Below are positions 18,649 to 27,387 of a stretch of 64,000 nucleotides of DNA, in pieces. The DNA is from Pedobacter soli (GTDB taxonomy: Bacteria > Bacteroidota > Bacteroidia > Sphingobacteriales > Sphingobacteriaceae), in contig NZ_FMZH01000006.1 of NCBI RefSeq assembly GCF_900101435.1, forward strand, positions 250,902-314,901. The letters run 5' to 3'. The first letter of the stretch is position 1, and every line of letters starts with the position of its first letter. The notes below the pieces were generated by a model, which made no database searches, was not told the DNA's origin, and saw nothing but the letters and a program-made list of their open reading frames with translations. The position numbers and the translations under genes were made by a program.

Positions 18649-21633
18649 TTATAAATCCAGTTTAAAGCCCAATACAAATGTTCTTGGAATAGTTAAATTG
18701 GCTCCATCATAATATCCATTGTAGTTTACTAACTCCGGGTCAATACCTGTAAATTTGGTAATGGTAAACAGGTTCATTGCGGTAGCATATAAGTATGCTC
18801 TTCTTACACCTGTTCCACTCCTTCTGAAAAGTGAGGTTTTACCAAAATCGTAACCCAGTGTTACCGATCTTAATTTTACATAAGATGCATTTTCAAGGAA
18901 TAAATCCTGATCTACCCTATAGGCATCTACATCACTCCATGGATTGTAAATCGGATAAGTTTTTTCGTTGTCGAATACCTGCCAGGAAGAAACCTCTTTA
19001 ACCGAATTGATATCGTTACCAGCTTCGCGGTTAATGAAGCCATAACGGGTAGCTTCATATTGGTTAATGGCTTTCTGACCAAGCGCAAAAATGAAATTGA
19101 AATTCAGGTCGAAGTTTTTATAAGCTAATGTGTTGTTCCATCCGCCTACAAATTTTGGTAACCTGTCTCCTGTTGACACTTTATCTTTATTATCAATACG
19201 GTTATCACCATTGTAATCAACCCAGTTTGGATCGCCGGCCTTTAATGGAATACCATTAAATGTTCTGCCCGCAGGAACTTCGGCATTAGTATTATAAATG
19301 CCATTGTTGCTGTATAACCAGAAACTGCCAACCGGTTTGCCTACTACCAATTTATCATCGCCACTGATCAACTCTGTTAAGCCATTTGGTAAAGCAGTAA
19401 GTTTGTTTCTGTTGCAGTTAAAATTGACAGTAGTATTCCAGTTTAATCCCTTAGTATTACGGATTACAACCCCATTTAACATTAATTCAAGTCCTTTGTT
19501 GTTGATATCCATACCAGTCTGATAATTCAGGCTATAGCCTGTTTCGAAAGGTACCGGCACGCCAATAACCTGGTTTTTGTTATCGCGGTTATAAGCAGTA
19601 ATCGCAGCATTAAGTCTGCTATTCAAAAACGAAGCATCTAAAGTGATGTTGGTTCTATCCGCATAAGGTAATTTGATACCGTAACCGATAAAACCACTTC
19701 CATAAGGACGATTAATTCCTAATCTACCACCATAACCAGGAATTGTGGGTTCTTCAAACCAACCGTTTTCAGAGCGGTACTGAGGGCCTGCAGCATACCG
19801 GTCATCCAAAAAGATTCTTAAATTTCTTCCCCATCCGGCACTTAGGTGCAAGCTATTGAACAAAGTATTGTTTTTTAAGAATTGCTCTTTAAGGTTAAAA
19901 GTAGCACTAAAAGCTGGCGTAGTAACCCAGCGACTATCTGGTTGACCATTTGATGAACCATCTCTACGTACCAATGCACTAAGATCCAATAAGTTTTTAT
20001 AGCTGTATTTTGCCGATCCGTAAAACGACATCAGGTTGTTTTTTTCTTTATCAATATATCTAAATACATAAAAACCACCTGCTGCAAGGGTATTTAAATA
20101 ATCGTCATTTCCAGAATTTCCATCAACCAGGTTTAATTTTACGTAATCATTAGGACCATTGTAGGCACGTGCATAATTGTATTTATACGTATCGCCCTGA
20201 AAGCTTTGACCAATTTCGAAATCGATGGTATGCTTTTTATTAATCTCATATTTATATGAAGCACTATTATTAAGCATTAAGCGCTGGCTGTAGCCAAAAT
20301 AGTTGGATACGTAACTTACACCATCCATTAAAGTGGAAGGAGTAAAATAATCCCTTACGCCCTCGTTATAATCAAAAATTAAACTTGAAGAAATCGTGAT
20401 CTTGTTAATTTTAGCACTCAGGGTAAGGTTACCATTTAAAATGGTATTGCGATTATTGTCTACATTTTTGGCATTTTCTTGTAAAAAGCCTTCATAAATA
20501 GATGCGTTTGGAGATAAGGGGCTACTTAAATCTGGAATATACCTGGTTTCGGCAAAACGATCGCGCAAGCTTCTGTTTCTGGTACGATCTAAACGGGCTG
20601 CATTAACACTACTCGATACCGTAAACCATTTAAAAGGTGCCATATTGATACCAAAAAACAGATTATACTTATTAATATTCGTATCATCGGCATTACCTGC
20701 GTTTTTAGTACCTGAACCAAAGAACCTGAAATTTGCACGATCTCCTCCTCCTGTAATACCTAAATCGGCAGAAAACGTAGGAGTAGTTTTGTAGTAAATA
20801 TCATTCCAGTTAGATGGGCCATAGTATGCCGTATTGGTCGAATCCCTCAAATAAGAGGCGTAATTGGCATAATTTTCGGCAGTAGCATATTTTTGGTAAA
20901 ATGGTTTTCTGAAATTATTTTCATAAACACCATTCACCGTATTCACAGCCGGCGGGGTAACAAAACCAAAATAAGAATTTAAACTAATATCCCTTAATCC
21001 GGCCCTTGCATTCTTTGTTGTAACATATATAGCACCATTTGCAGCATTTGGTCCTAGTTTAGCCAACTCAAACGGATCTTTAATTACCGATATAGACTGA
21101 ATATTATCTATACTGATCTGAGACAATAAGTTCGTTGCAGGACCAATCCTGTTATAATCATACTTCTGTACATCAAAAGCAAAAGGATTATCGGCAACCA
21201 AAGGCACCCCATTTAAATAAACAGCAGGTTGCAACGCATACATATCTTTTTTTGTAAATAATAAACCTGATGCACCTTGTACTATAATACTTTGCTCGGT
21301 TCCCGGTTCACCATTGGGTTCCTGTACATAAACGCCGGCTAAATTTCCTTTAATAACCTGTTGTAACGACAAATTGGGAACCGGTGTTGCCGAACGGATG
21401 TTAATCGTATCGCGCACAGTCTTAAATTTCTGCAACGCCTTAATCATTTGCCCGATTGTATCTGTTTTTACGGAAAATGTTACCGGCTCTTTTTTAGCTT
21501 TTGTGGTATCCTGCTGAAAAGCGAAATACATACTGTTAGCTCCCTTTACCACTACCGTATTGGCATGTAAAGTTTGAGATCCAAAAACAGATAAAAACAA
21601 GGCAAAACAAATGCTTGTGTAAATTTTAACCAT
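18649..21633 (-). CDS. SusC-like TonB-dependent transporter, short form, first gene of the Sus locus
   Basis: 994 residues with an N-terminal signal peptide (MVKIYTSICFALFLSVFG). Unlike standard SusC it lacks the CarboxypepD_reg beta-sandwich: after a short linker and residues about 60-85 it goes directly to the plug (SLQQVIKGNLAGVYVQEPNG; QSISVIKDPFELAKLGPNAA; NGAIYVTTKNAR). The barrel then runs to a hydrophobic C-terminus (FVLGFKLDL). No FecR-interacting signalling extension is seen, and no sigma/anti-sigma pair is nearby, so control must be exerted elsewhere, probably in the long leader upstream. It starts the 11-gene locus and is followed by its SusD after 18 nt. Confidence 0.92.
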   Translation of the reverse strand: MVKIYTSICFALFLSVFGSQTLHANTVVVKGANSMYFAFQQDTTKAKKEPVTFSVKTDTIGQMIKALQKFKTVRDTINIRSATPVPNLSLQQVIKGNLAGVYVQEPNGEPGTEQSIIVQGASGLLFTKKDMYALQPAVYLNGVPLVADNPFAFDVQKYDYNRIGPATNLLSQISIDNIQSISVIKDPFELAKLGPNAANGAIYVTTKNARAGLRDISLNSYFGFVTPPAVNTVNGVYENNFRKPFYQKYATAENYANYASYLRDSTNTAYYGPSNWNDIYYKTTPTFSADLGITGGGDRANFRFFGSGTKNAGNADDTNINKYNLFFGINMAPFKWFTVSSSVNAARLDRTRNRSLRDRFAETRYIPDLSSPLSPNASIYEGFLQENAKNVDNNRNTILNGNLTLSAKINKITISSSLIFDYNEGVRDYFTPSTLMDGVSYVSNYFGYSQRLMLNNSASYKYEINKKHTIDFEIGQSFQGDTYKYNYARAYNGPNDYVKLNLVDGNSGNDDYLNTLAAGGFYVFRYIDKEKNNLMSFYGSAKYSYKNLLDLSALVRRDGSSNGQPDSRWVTTPAFSATFNLKEQFLKNNTLFNSLHLSAGWGRNLRIFLDDRYAAGPQYRSENGWFEEPTIPGYGGRLGINRPYGSGFIGYGIKLPYADRTNITLDASFLNSRLNAAITAYNRDNKNQVIGVPVPFETGYSLNYQTGMDINNKGLELMLNGVVIRNTKGLNWNTTVNFNCNRNKLTALPNGLTELISGDDKLVVGKPVGSFWLYSNNGIYNTNAEVPAGRTFNGIPLKAGDPNWVDYNGDNRIDNKDKVSTGDRLPKFVGGWNNTLAYKNFDLNFNFIFALGQKAINQYEATRYGFINREAGNDINSVKEVSSWQVFDNEKTYPIYNPWSDVDAYRVDQDLFLENASYVKLRSVTLGYDFGKTSLFRRSGTGVRRAYLYATAMNLFTITKFTGIDPELVNYNGYYDGANLTIPRTFVLGFKLDL

Positions 21634-21715
21634 TTGAATAGTTTTTATTAGATTTTTTGTTTAAATGAAAATGCAATAGCTAAAAGACCGGTAACAGATT
21701 GGTACTGGCTGAAAA

Positions 21716-21960
21716 TTTTGGGCACAACAATGCCTGGGGACAAAGTGTAATTTTTTTGAACATAGTATGGGAATTAGGATGATTAGTTATAATTCTTAAC
21801 CGCAAATAGCTGCAGCAAGAACAATTAGTTGTTGTTTGTTAGTTTAAAAGCGTAGCTGGAGACAAAGTGTAAAATTTTTGACCATAGAATTTAATTAGGA
21901 TTAATTTATTGATCGTTGTTACAGAAATGCTGTAACAAAAACCATAGTTATTGTTTGTTT
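21716..21960. repeat. Degenerate ~122-bp tandem duplication in the Sus-locus leader
   Basis: Two blocks about 122 bp apart align along most of their length. Each contains GACAAAGTGTAA, then T-rich sequence, CATAG, AATTAGGAT, a GCTG...AACAA segment and TTGTTTGTT. The first copy covers roughly 21,734-21,838, the second 21,856-21,960. They lie 80-330 nt upstream of the first susC. No ORF is evident inside. They could hold duplicated promoters or regulator sites, or a structured 5-prime leader. Confidence 0.7.
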
Positions 21961-22126
21961 GCTGTTATTCCCCGGTAGAGGCTTATATACTTGCTTTTAC
22001 TAATCGTGTTTCAGGTGGTTAGCAGGAAACATAATTAGCTGGTTGTACTAATGAAATATTTGGCTCGTTTTAATTTTGTTAATGCAAGATATAGATTAAG
22101 AAAACCCGATTTTTATTTTTCTTAAC

Positions 22127-22138
22127 GCAAACGTTTGC
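22127..22138. promoter_or_regulatory. LacI-type palindromic operator, perfect copy
   Basis: GCAAACGTTTGC is a perfect 12-bp palindrome with the AACGTT centre typical of LacI/GalR-family operators. It lies about 490 nt upstream of the first susC. No LacI-family gene is in the window, so the regulator is encoded elsewhere. Confidence 0.65.
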
Positions 22139-22390
22139 TTAAAAAATGCCTTTAAAATAGATTAAAGCACTATTAAAGCTTTGAAGCTCGAAACAATACC
22201 CTATAAATTTTGTCGATTTTTAATGAGTTACCCTTTTAGCAAAGGATAAAAATTAATAAACGTTAAAATAACAATGTAATTTAGTTGAGAAGGACGAGCA
22301 ACTTAAAGATAATTAGCTAATTTATAGATTTTTGATCCCGCTGTGATCGCGAAAAAAAACTGAATAAATTTCACTACGCACAAAATGAGC

Positions 22391-22402
22391 GCAAACGTTT
22401 GT
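22391..22402. promoter_or_regulatory. LacI-type palindromic operator, second copy
   Basis: GCAAACGTTTGT matches the perfect copy at all but the final base. The two copies are 264 bp apart, a spacing compatible with looping or with two separate promoters. It lies about 150 nt beyond the stop of the FAD/NAD(P)-binding protein gene. Confidence 0.62.
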
Positions 22403-22548
22403 TTTTAGTGAGGCAAACAACAAAAAACACATAACAATTAACTGAAAATCAGATAATTAAAGTTTTTAAAAAACAAAAAAAGAATATCCTATATACCTAA
22501 AATGGTGTACATTTCAATCTACATTTTTAGTTAAAAACATCAAAAATT

Positions 22549-24264
22549 TTAGCCTAAAATTTGGTTTTTAACTACTAACGATGCCGCCTCACAAAAATCA
22601 AGACCCGAATAATCAGGGTTATAACCTCCCATGTAGGGAACCGCCATCAGATAAATTCTTTCGCAGTTATTTCCCTTTTTATTAACCGGCTGAAAATAAT
22701 CGTTTATGGTAACACCGGGCACATTTAAGAAATATTTACCACCTATTTGCCTCACTTGTTTATTGCCGGCCTGTTTGGCTGCATAACCTGCCTCGTCTGA
22801 TCGAAAAGCCAGTCTGGCTTGATTAATTTTACCGCTTTTAACCAGGCTTTTAAAAGGAAAATCTTTAACTGAAAGATGGGGCTGACCAATGCAATCGACA
22901 AAAGTATCGAAGTGGCTAACCACTTTTTTCTGTTTGTTGTTGTAATAATGGTAATTTACTCCGCCCTTTTTAAGTGGTTTAACCCAACTATTGTCGCCAA
23001 CTTCAATAATATCTAAAATACCTGCATCATGCAAGGCAAACAAAACCCTGCACGAGCTTTGCGGAACAAATGCAATAACAATAGAAATAAGTGGCATTAG
23101 TACTTTTTGCAAACGCTCCATGTCTTCTGCCGATAAATATTTGGCAGGATAATTCAGGGTAAAACTTAAAATGGCCAGCGCTTCTTTCCAATACACAGAC
23201 ACTTTTTTGCGGATAGATTTTTCTGCTTCGATATATTCGTGCTTAAATAACTCAAAAGGTTCTATTCTTTCCCGCCAAGCCATCATACTTTCAACAAATT
23301 CTTCTAATGTCAGGTCCTTTATCTTCTGGTAAAAATCCGGATCTTCCTTTTTGAACCTGGTCTTGAAATTCTCCTCAAATAAAAAGTCAAGACTTACAAA
23401 ACCACCATTCTCTTTAATGTGTTTTTGAATTTCAGCTTTAATTAAGGTTCCACCCTTACCTAAATGCGGGTCTTCCAGGTGAAAACGAATGGCAGGTAAG
23501 AGACCATTACGCGAGTGCATAACCAATTTAAACCCTTCACTAGCAGGGTTAAGCACATAACAGAGCTTACCAGCTGCATTTTCAACAAATTTACCATTTG
23601 CTTTGGCTAGTGTTCTAACCGCATCGATGGCTGTTAACGATGATCCCATTAAACCAACCGGACTGTTGAGCTTTAACAACATTTTTTTAGGCGGATAAGG
23701 GGAATCGAAATAACCCGGAATTTTACCTTCATACTTTTTAGGCCAGTTGTGGCCTGTACAAATAACCAGCTCATCAAATTCTTGCGCAGCCTGTTCCTGC
23801 ACCTTTACCGATACCCGCTTTTTGCGCGGATGATCGGTTACATCTTCAACTACAACCCCGAAATGAATATTGGTAGTAATCCCTTTTTTATCCGCAAATT
23901 TCTTTAGCAAATCGAACTGGGCCGAAAGGTACTCGCCAAAAAATAAGCGTGGAAGCACTTTATATTCATTAAAATTTTCGGCGCTAATGTTATACTTTTT
24001 CAACAAAGACTTTGGAGCAGTTTTAACCCAATCGGCAATTGAATTAAAAATAACCGGAATTTCATTATCCGAAACATTGGTAATGTGTTCTTCATTTGCC
24101 CCTTCGGTACTGTAAGGCATGCCGGCACCAAGCTTATTCTTGCGCTCAAAAATATCGATTTGCAGGTTTTTTCCTCCTGCTTCAACCAATCTTTTGTACA
24201 TAAACAAGGCACAGGGCCCACCACCAATTATTGCGATCTTCTTTTTTGTTGTTCTAGTCTTCAT
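22549..24264 (-). CDS. FAD/NAD(P)-binding protein (NAD_binding_9 type)
   Basis: 571 residues, cytoplasmic. It starts with a Rossmann dinucleotide-binding turn, KIAIIGGGPCALFMYKRLV (residues 9-27), then an acidic residue ending the second strand (IDIFERKNKLGAGMPY). LVICTGHNWPKKYEG is the second conserved FAD-contact segment, followed by a GSSLTAIDAVRTL helix. This is the layout of the FAD-NAD(P)-binding family found beside oxidoreductases and siderophore genes; no substrate can be assigned. It is transcribed toward the Sus locus but separated from it by 915 bp, so probably independent. Confidence 0.78.
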   Translation of the reverse strand: MKTRTTKKKIAIIGGGPCALFMYKRLVEAGGKNLQIDIFERKNKLGAGMPYSTEGANEEHITNVSDNEIPVIFNSIADWVKTAPKSLLKKYNISAENFNEYKVLPRLFFGEYLSAQFDLLKKFADKKGITTNIHFGVVVEDVTDHPRKKRVSVKVQEQAAQEFDELVICTGHNWPKKYEGKIPGYFDSPYPPKKMLLKLNSPVGLMGSSLTAIDAVRTLAKANGKFVENAAGKLCYVLNPASEGFKLVMHSRNGLLPAIRFHLEDPHLGKGGTLIKAEIQKHIKENGGFVSLDFLFEENFKTRFKKEDPDFYQKIKDLTLEEFVESMMAWRERIEPFELFKHEYIEAEKSIRKKVSVYWKEALAILSFTLNYPAKYLSAEDMERLQKVLMPLISIVIAFVPQSSCRVLFALHDAGILDIIEVGDNSWVKPLKKGGVNYHYYNNKQKKVVSHFDTFVDCIGQPHLSVKDFPFKSLVKSGKINQARLAFRSDEAGYAAKQAGNKQVRQIGGKYFLNVPGVTINDYFQPVNKKGNNCERIYLMAVPYMGGYNPDYSGLDFCEAASLVVKNQILG

Positions 24265-24415
24265 TGATAAAATAGAATCGAAAAAAATGAAAATTGTTTT
24301 GAAATGGCAGAAAAAGTCGGAGGTCGGGAGTCAGGAGTCCGAAGATATAGCGCAAAGCGTAAATCTAAAATATCAGGAACTAATTTTAGTGGTTGCTGTT
24401 TATAGATAAGTGGAA

Positions 24416-24529
24416 TCAATGACCAATATTCAATAACCAATTAACAATGATCAATTGAACCAATGATCAATTGAACCAATGACCAATCAACCAGTGACCA
24501 ATTAACAATGAACAATTGAACTAATGAAC
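24416..24529. repeat. Tandem ~16-bp imperfect repeat reaching the start codon of the DUF1543 gene
   Basis: CAATGATCAATTGAAC occurs twice head to tail (24,445-24,476), followed by decaying copies CAATGACCAATCAACC, AGTGACCAATTAAC and AATGAACAATTGAAC. The ATG of the following gene lies in the last partial unit. A related CAATGA/TCATTG-rich stretch occurs at 29,286-29,320. Confidence 0.8.
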
Positions 24530-25084
24530 GACTTAAAACTATATATGATTTTACTGGGATCGAAAGCACCCAAGAGAAATGTAGAGCAGCACGATTATTT
24601 TTTTGGAATTGCCTCATCACTTAAAGCGCTTGTTCCGGAAATTAAAGCATTCTGGCCCGGAACCGGCACAAGTCTGCATATTGATGCCTGGCGTGAGGTG
24701 AATAAGGTTGGCGATTACGAAATCAGTATTAAAATGAGAGATAGCGATGTTCCCCCCTCCTTATCAAAGTTGTTTTTTATCAACCTTGGGGGTTACCAGG
24801 CAGGCAAGTTAAGCGAGCAGCATTACATTGTATTATCGGTACATGAAGAGCGTGCCAAAGCAATACAAGATGCCAAGAAAACGGTTTTCTTTAAAACCAA
24901 TTCAATTCAAGGGGCCAACTCGCATATTGACGAAAAGTATGGTATTGATGTTGATGATATTTATAAAATAGAAGATATTTTAAGCGAAGAGTCCAAACAA
25001 AAATACCACATCGAAATAAAACCATCTTCAGGCTTACCTGAAGATGAGATTCATTTAGGTTATTTCAGGCTGGATAAGCTTTAA
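24524..25084 (+). CDS. DUF1543 domain protein
   Basis: 186 residues, no signal peptide. The N-terminus KLYMILLGSKAPKRNVEQHD matches the DUF1543 pattern (LLGG..PG..IE.HD), and the second half repeats a related beta-alpha unit (IVLSVHEERAKAIQDAKKT). Function of the family is unknown. The start codon is embedded in the tandem repeat upstream; no purine-rich ribosome site is visible, which is common in Bacteroidetes. Its stop abuts the stop of the convergent neighbour with no intervening base, so no room exists for a terminator between them. Confidence 0.82.
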   Translation: MNDLKLYMILLGSKAPKRNVEQHDYFFGIASSLKALVPEIKAFWPGTGTSLHIDAWREVNKVGDYEISIKMRDSDVPPSLSKLFFINLGGYQAGKLSEQHYIVLSVHEERAKAIQDAKKTVFFKTNSIQGANSHIDEKYGIDVDDIYKIEDILSEESKQKYHIEIKPSSGLPEDEIHLGYFRLDKL

Positions 25085-25876
25085 CTATTTACGGGCAAGG
25101 CTTTTTAACCATTTAACCAGGTCAACAGCTGCTTTATCGTTTTCAAACCCCATTTCTTTTGGTAAACGGCCATTTACATATTCATCGTACAACCATGGAT
25201 CGGCAATGGCCACAACATTACCCTTGCCATACTTAGCAGTAGCAATAACTGTTGCACCGACACTGTTTTTTAACACTGGTTTAGCTGCCCCCTTTGTTTC
25301 GATGGCACAAACGTCTTTCATAAAGATTTTTGAAGCAGTTTTAAATACCGGATTATTTTTGGTTACAATAGCACCATCTTCAAAATGCGCATCGTCTATT
25401 ACATGGTTTTGCATTTCATTGCTAAAATGCATGCCAAATGTATTAGCCAGTTTATTAAAATGTGGTAGTTCTACATTGGCACTATCGTTGGCAAACATAA
25501 CCAATACCCCACCCTCTTTTACCCAGGCAGATATGGCTTTGATATGTTCCTGTTCTATATAATTAGGTTTCGGGTTTTCTTTTGGCCTGTCGGGATCTAC
25601 AATTAAATAAACATCGCTGCCTTTTAAATTGGCTAAAGTAGGCGCTGTTTCGAGCGAATCTAATTTGAAGCCCTCTTTCTTAAAAGTATTGCCAAAAATA
25701 GAGAAGCCACTGCTTGCACGCTCGCTCCACAGGTAATGGAAACGGATTTCTTTGCCTTGTTTATCCTTACGGGTTTCGCGGTTAAAAAAATAATCGAGTG
25801 TAACGGTTTGCGCACTGGCCACAACTGATGAAGCAGTTAAAAGTCCCGCTATGCAAAATCTAAAAAGTAATTTCAT
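25085..25876 (-). CDS. Secreted DUF4350-like protein (glutamine-amidotransferase-like fold)
   Basis: 263 residues with a Sec signal peptide cleaved after ASAQ (about residue 23). The body has the flavodoxin/GATase-like pattern of DUF4350: DVYLIVDPDRPKENP, then AISAWVKEGGVLVMFANDS, and a C-terminal GKGNVVAIADPWLYDEY. In Bacteroidetes this module often occurs fused to, or beside, unsaturated rhamnogalacturonyl hydrolases; here it stands alone. There is no Cys-His-Glu triad, so it is probably a binding or structural periplasmic protein. Convergent with the DUF1543 gene. Confidence 0.68.
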   Translation of the reverse strand: MKLLFRFCIAGLLTASSVVASAQTVTLDYFFNRETRKDKQGKEIRFHYLWSERASSGFSIFGNTFKKEGFKLDSLETAPTLANLKGSDVYLIVDPDRPKENPKPNYIEQEHIKAISAWVKEGGVLVMFANDSANVELPHFNKLANTFGMHFSNEMQNHVIDDAHFEDGAIVTKNNPVFKTASKIFMKDVCAIETKGAAKPVLKNSVGATVIATAKYGKGNVVAIADPWLYDEYVNGRLPKEMGFENDKAAVDLVKWLKSLARK

Positions 25877-26133
25877 AAAAAAGGGTTGATTAGAAAACCA
25901 AAAGTATAAATTTTACCGGTAATCAGTCCAGTTGTTACTCAATTTCAACCGCATTGATACATTTTTAACCTGGATTGAAATTTCAACTTATCATTTCCTG
26001 CTGATTTAAGGTGAGAACGCAGATTTTATTGAACAGTATCAGCCCACAGTCCGCACGGTTCACCTGCCAGCATTAAAATTCTGCGTCGATCTGCGCAATC
26101 TGCGGGAATAAATTAGCCAGCAGCCTGGTAGAT
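25877..26133. other. Non-coding stretch with decayed repeat
   Basis: No gene seen. It contains a degenerate CTGCGTCGATCTGCGCAATC-type sequence around 26,085-26,105, a kind of simple intergenic repeat frequent in Pedobacter, and GC-richer sequence than its surroundings. It holds the promoter side of the DUF4350-like gene, though no clear boxes were found. Confidence 0.45.
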
Positions 26134-26229
26134 TTAATACTTCCTTTTGTACCAGGCCACTACAAAAAAGCCAACAATTAATACGGTGGCACTTACCTGT
26201 CCTATGCTTTCTAAATCGAGATCGAACAT
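26134..26229 (-). CDS. 31-aa single-pass membrane peptide
   Basis: A short ORF 24 nt downstream of the DUF1015 gene on the same strand. The product starts MFDLDLESIGQ, followed by one hydrophobic helix of about 17 residues (SATVLIVGFFVVAWY) and a positive tail KRKY. This gives a clear orientation: acidic N-terminus outside, basic C-terminus inside. The amphipathic-plus-transmembrane layout and tight position in the serC-DUF1015 unit suggest a real small protein. No homologue is recognised, and no ribosome site is obvious. Confidence 0.55.
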   Translation of the reverse strand: MFDLDLESIGQVSATVLIVGFFVVAWYKRKY

Positions 26230-26253
26230 TGTGTTTATTTCTGGTTTTAAATA

Positions 26254-27375
26254 TTAATTTATACGTATTTGTTCGCCTTTTGCTGTAATGGCTACCGGAC
26301 TGCTGGCCATAAAACCTTGCGGCACCTTTGGTGCAATCCAGGTCGATTTAGGGGGTAAAAACTCCGCTTTTTCAGCAGCAGCAATAAAAGCATCGGCAGT
26401 CATGGCGAAAAGTGAAAAACCGATTGACCGGTTATCGTTATTCAGCTCGCTCACAAACTGTGACCATTTGCAATCCGGGAAACAAGTTAGCCGCTCATCT
26501 ACTTTGGGCTGATGTATGCCCAATACTTCAGAAAGGATCATATCCTGCAAAACCACAGTATCTGGTTTGGCCGACAGCGCTTCCCAGGTTTTATTTAAAT
26601 CGAGCTGGTACCACTCTCCCTGAAAACAAAGTCCAAGCCTGTTTTTTTGGTCGGGTTTATAAGGTTTATTATTCGGGATTTTAGAAATGTAATAATACTG
26701 GCCAAGCTTTTCCATCAGCATAGGCCAGGAGATATCGGTAGCCGAAACCATCCTGTGAAAAGGCGCTATAGAGATTACATCAGCAGAAACAAAAAGCGAG
26801 CTGATTTGCTGTGGAATATTTTTCTGCAGTGAACAGGCAGCCTCCAGGCGATGGTGCCCATCTGCCAAGTACACGGCTTCTACAGCCTTAAACTGGCGAA
26901 TAAATTTTTCAATCAGCTCTGCTTCCAGTACCTGATAAAGAAAATGCCCCATTTGCGACCACTCAGTAGCCAAAGGTTTGCGCGTACGCACCACATAATC
27001 AATTAATGCATCCAAAGCTTTATGTTTTTTGTGCACCAGTAAAATAGGCGACTTTTCAGTGGTTTTACTTCTCCTGTCGGCTTTAAGCGATTCAACTTTC
27101 GATGATACCGTCTCCTCGTGGCGCTTAATGGTTTCTGCGTTGGTTTCAGAAAGATCGATAGTGGCCCAAACACCTCGCATTATGCCGGCATCGCCACGAA
27201 CTTCATAAACGTAGATGGCTGGCTGATCGTCTAAAGCACATCCAAACAGATTAATGATATCTTCAAAAGAAAGCTGTTCATTTTTATGTCCCTTACCATT
27301 AACCTGGTCAGAAATCATCAGATCAAAAATGCCTTTCCCAGGCCTCAATGCCTTTAGAGGAGAAATTTTTATCAT
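26254..27375 (-). CDS. DUF1015 family protein, serC-linked
   Basis: 373 residues, cytoplasmic. The family signature YLADGHHRLEAACSLQ lies at about residues 171-186, with a preceding HFLYQVLEAE segment and an N-terminal ISPLKALRPGKG. In many Bacteroidetes and Clostridia, DUF1015 genes sit beside serC and serA, as here (12 nt after serC). The DGHHR motif recalls the ParB/sulfiredoxin-type free serine kinases, so a role in serine phosphate metabolism is an attractive guess, but that link is inference. Likely co-transcribed with serC and the 31-aa peptide. Confidence 0.85.
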   Translation of the reverse strand: MIKISPLKALRPGKGIFDLMISDQVNGKGHKNEQLSFEDIINLFGCALDDQPAIYVYEVRGDAGIMRGVWATIDLSETNAETIKRHEETVSSKVESLKADRRSKTTEKSPILLVHKKHKALDALIDYVVRTRKPLATEWSQMGHFLYQVLEAELIEKFIRQFKAVEAVYLADGHHRLEAACSLQKNIPQQISSLFVSADVISIAPFHRMVSATDISWPMLMEKLGQYYYISKIPNNKPYKPDQKNRLGLCFQGEWYQLDLNKTWEALSAKPDTVVLQDMILSEVLGIHQPKVDERLTCFPDCKWSQFVSELNNDNRSIGFSLFAMTADAFIAAAEKAEFLPPKSTWIAPKVPQGFMASSPVAITAKGEQIRIN

Positions 27376-27387
27376 CTTCTTATAGAT

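Larger units (their letters stand above)
21634..22548. other. 915-bp intergenic control region of the Sus locus
   Basis: No convincing coding sequence in either strand. It contains the degenerate tandem duplication at its susC-proximal end and two GCAAACGTTTG palindromes further out. An exact TTTG/TAnnTTTG promoter was not found close to the susC start; the nearest look-alike is TACACTTTG (one base too long in the spacer), present once in each tandem copy on the minus strand. Confidence 0.6.

Noticed and set aside
24416..24529. CRISPR array
   Set aside because: Units are about 16 bp, head to tail without spacers, and decay progressively; no cas genes are near.
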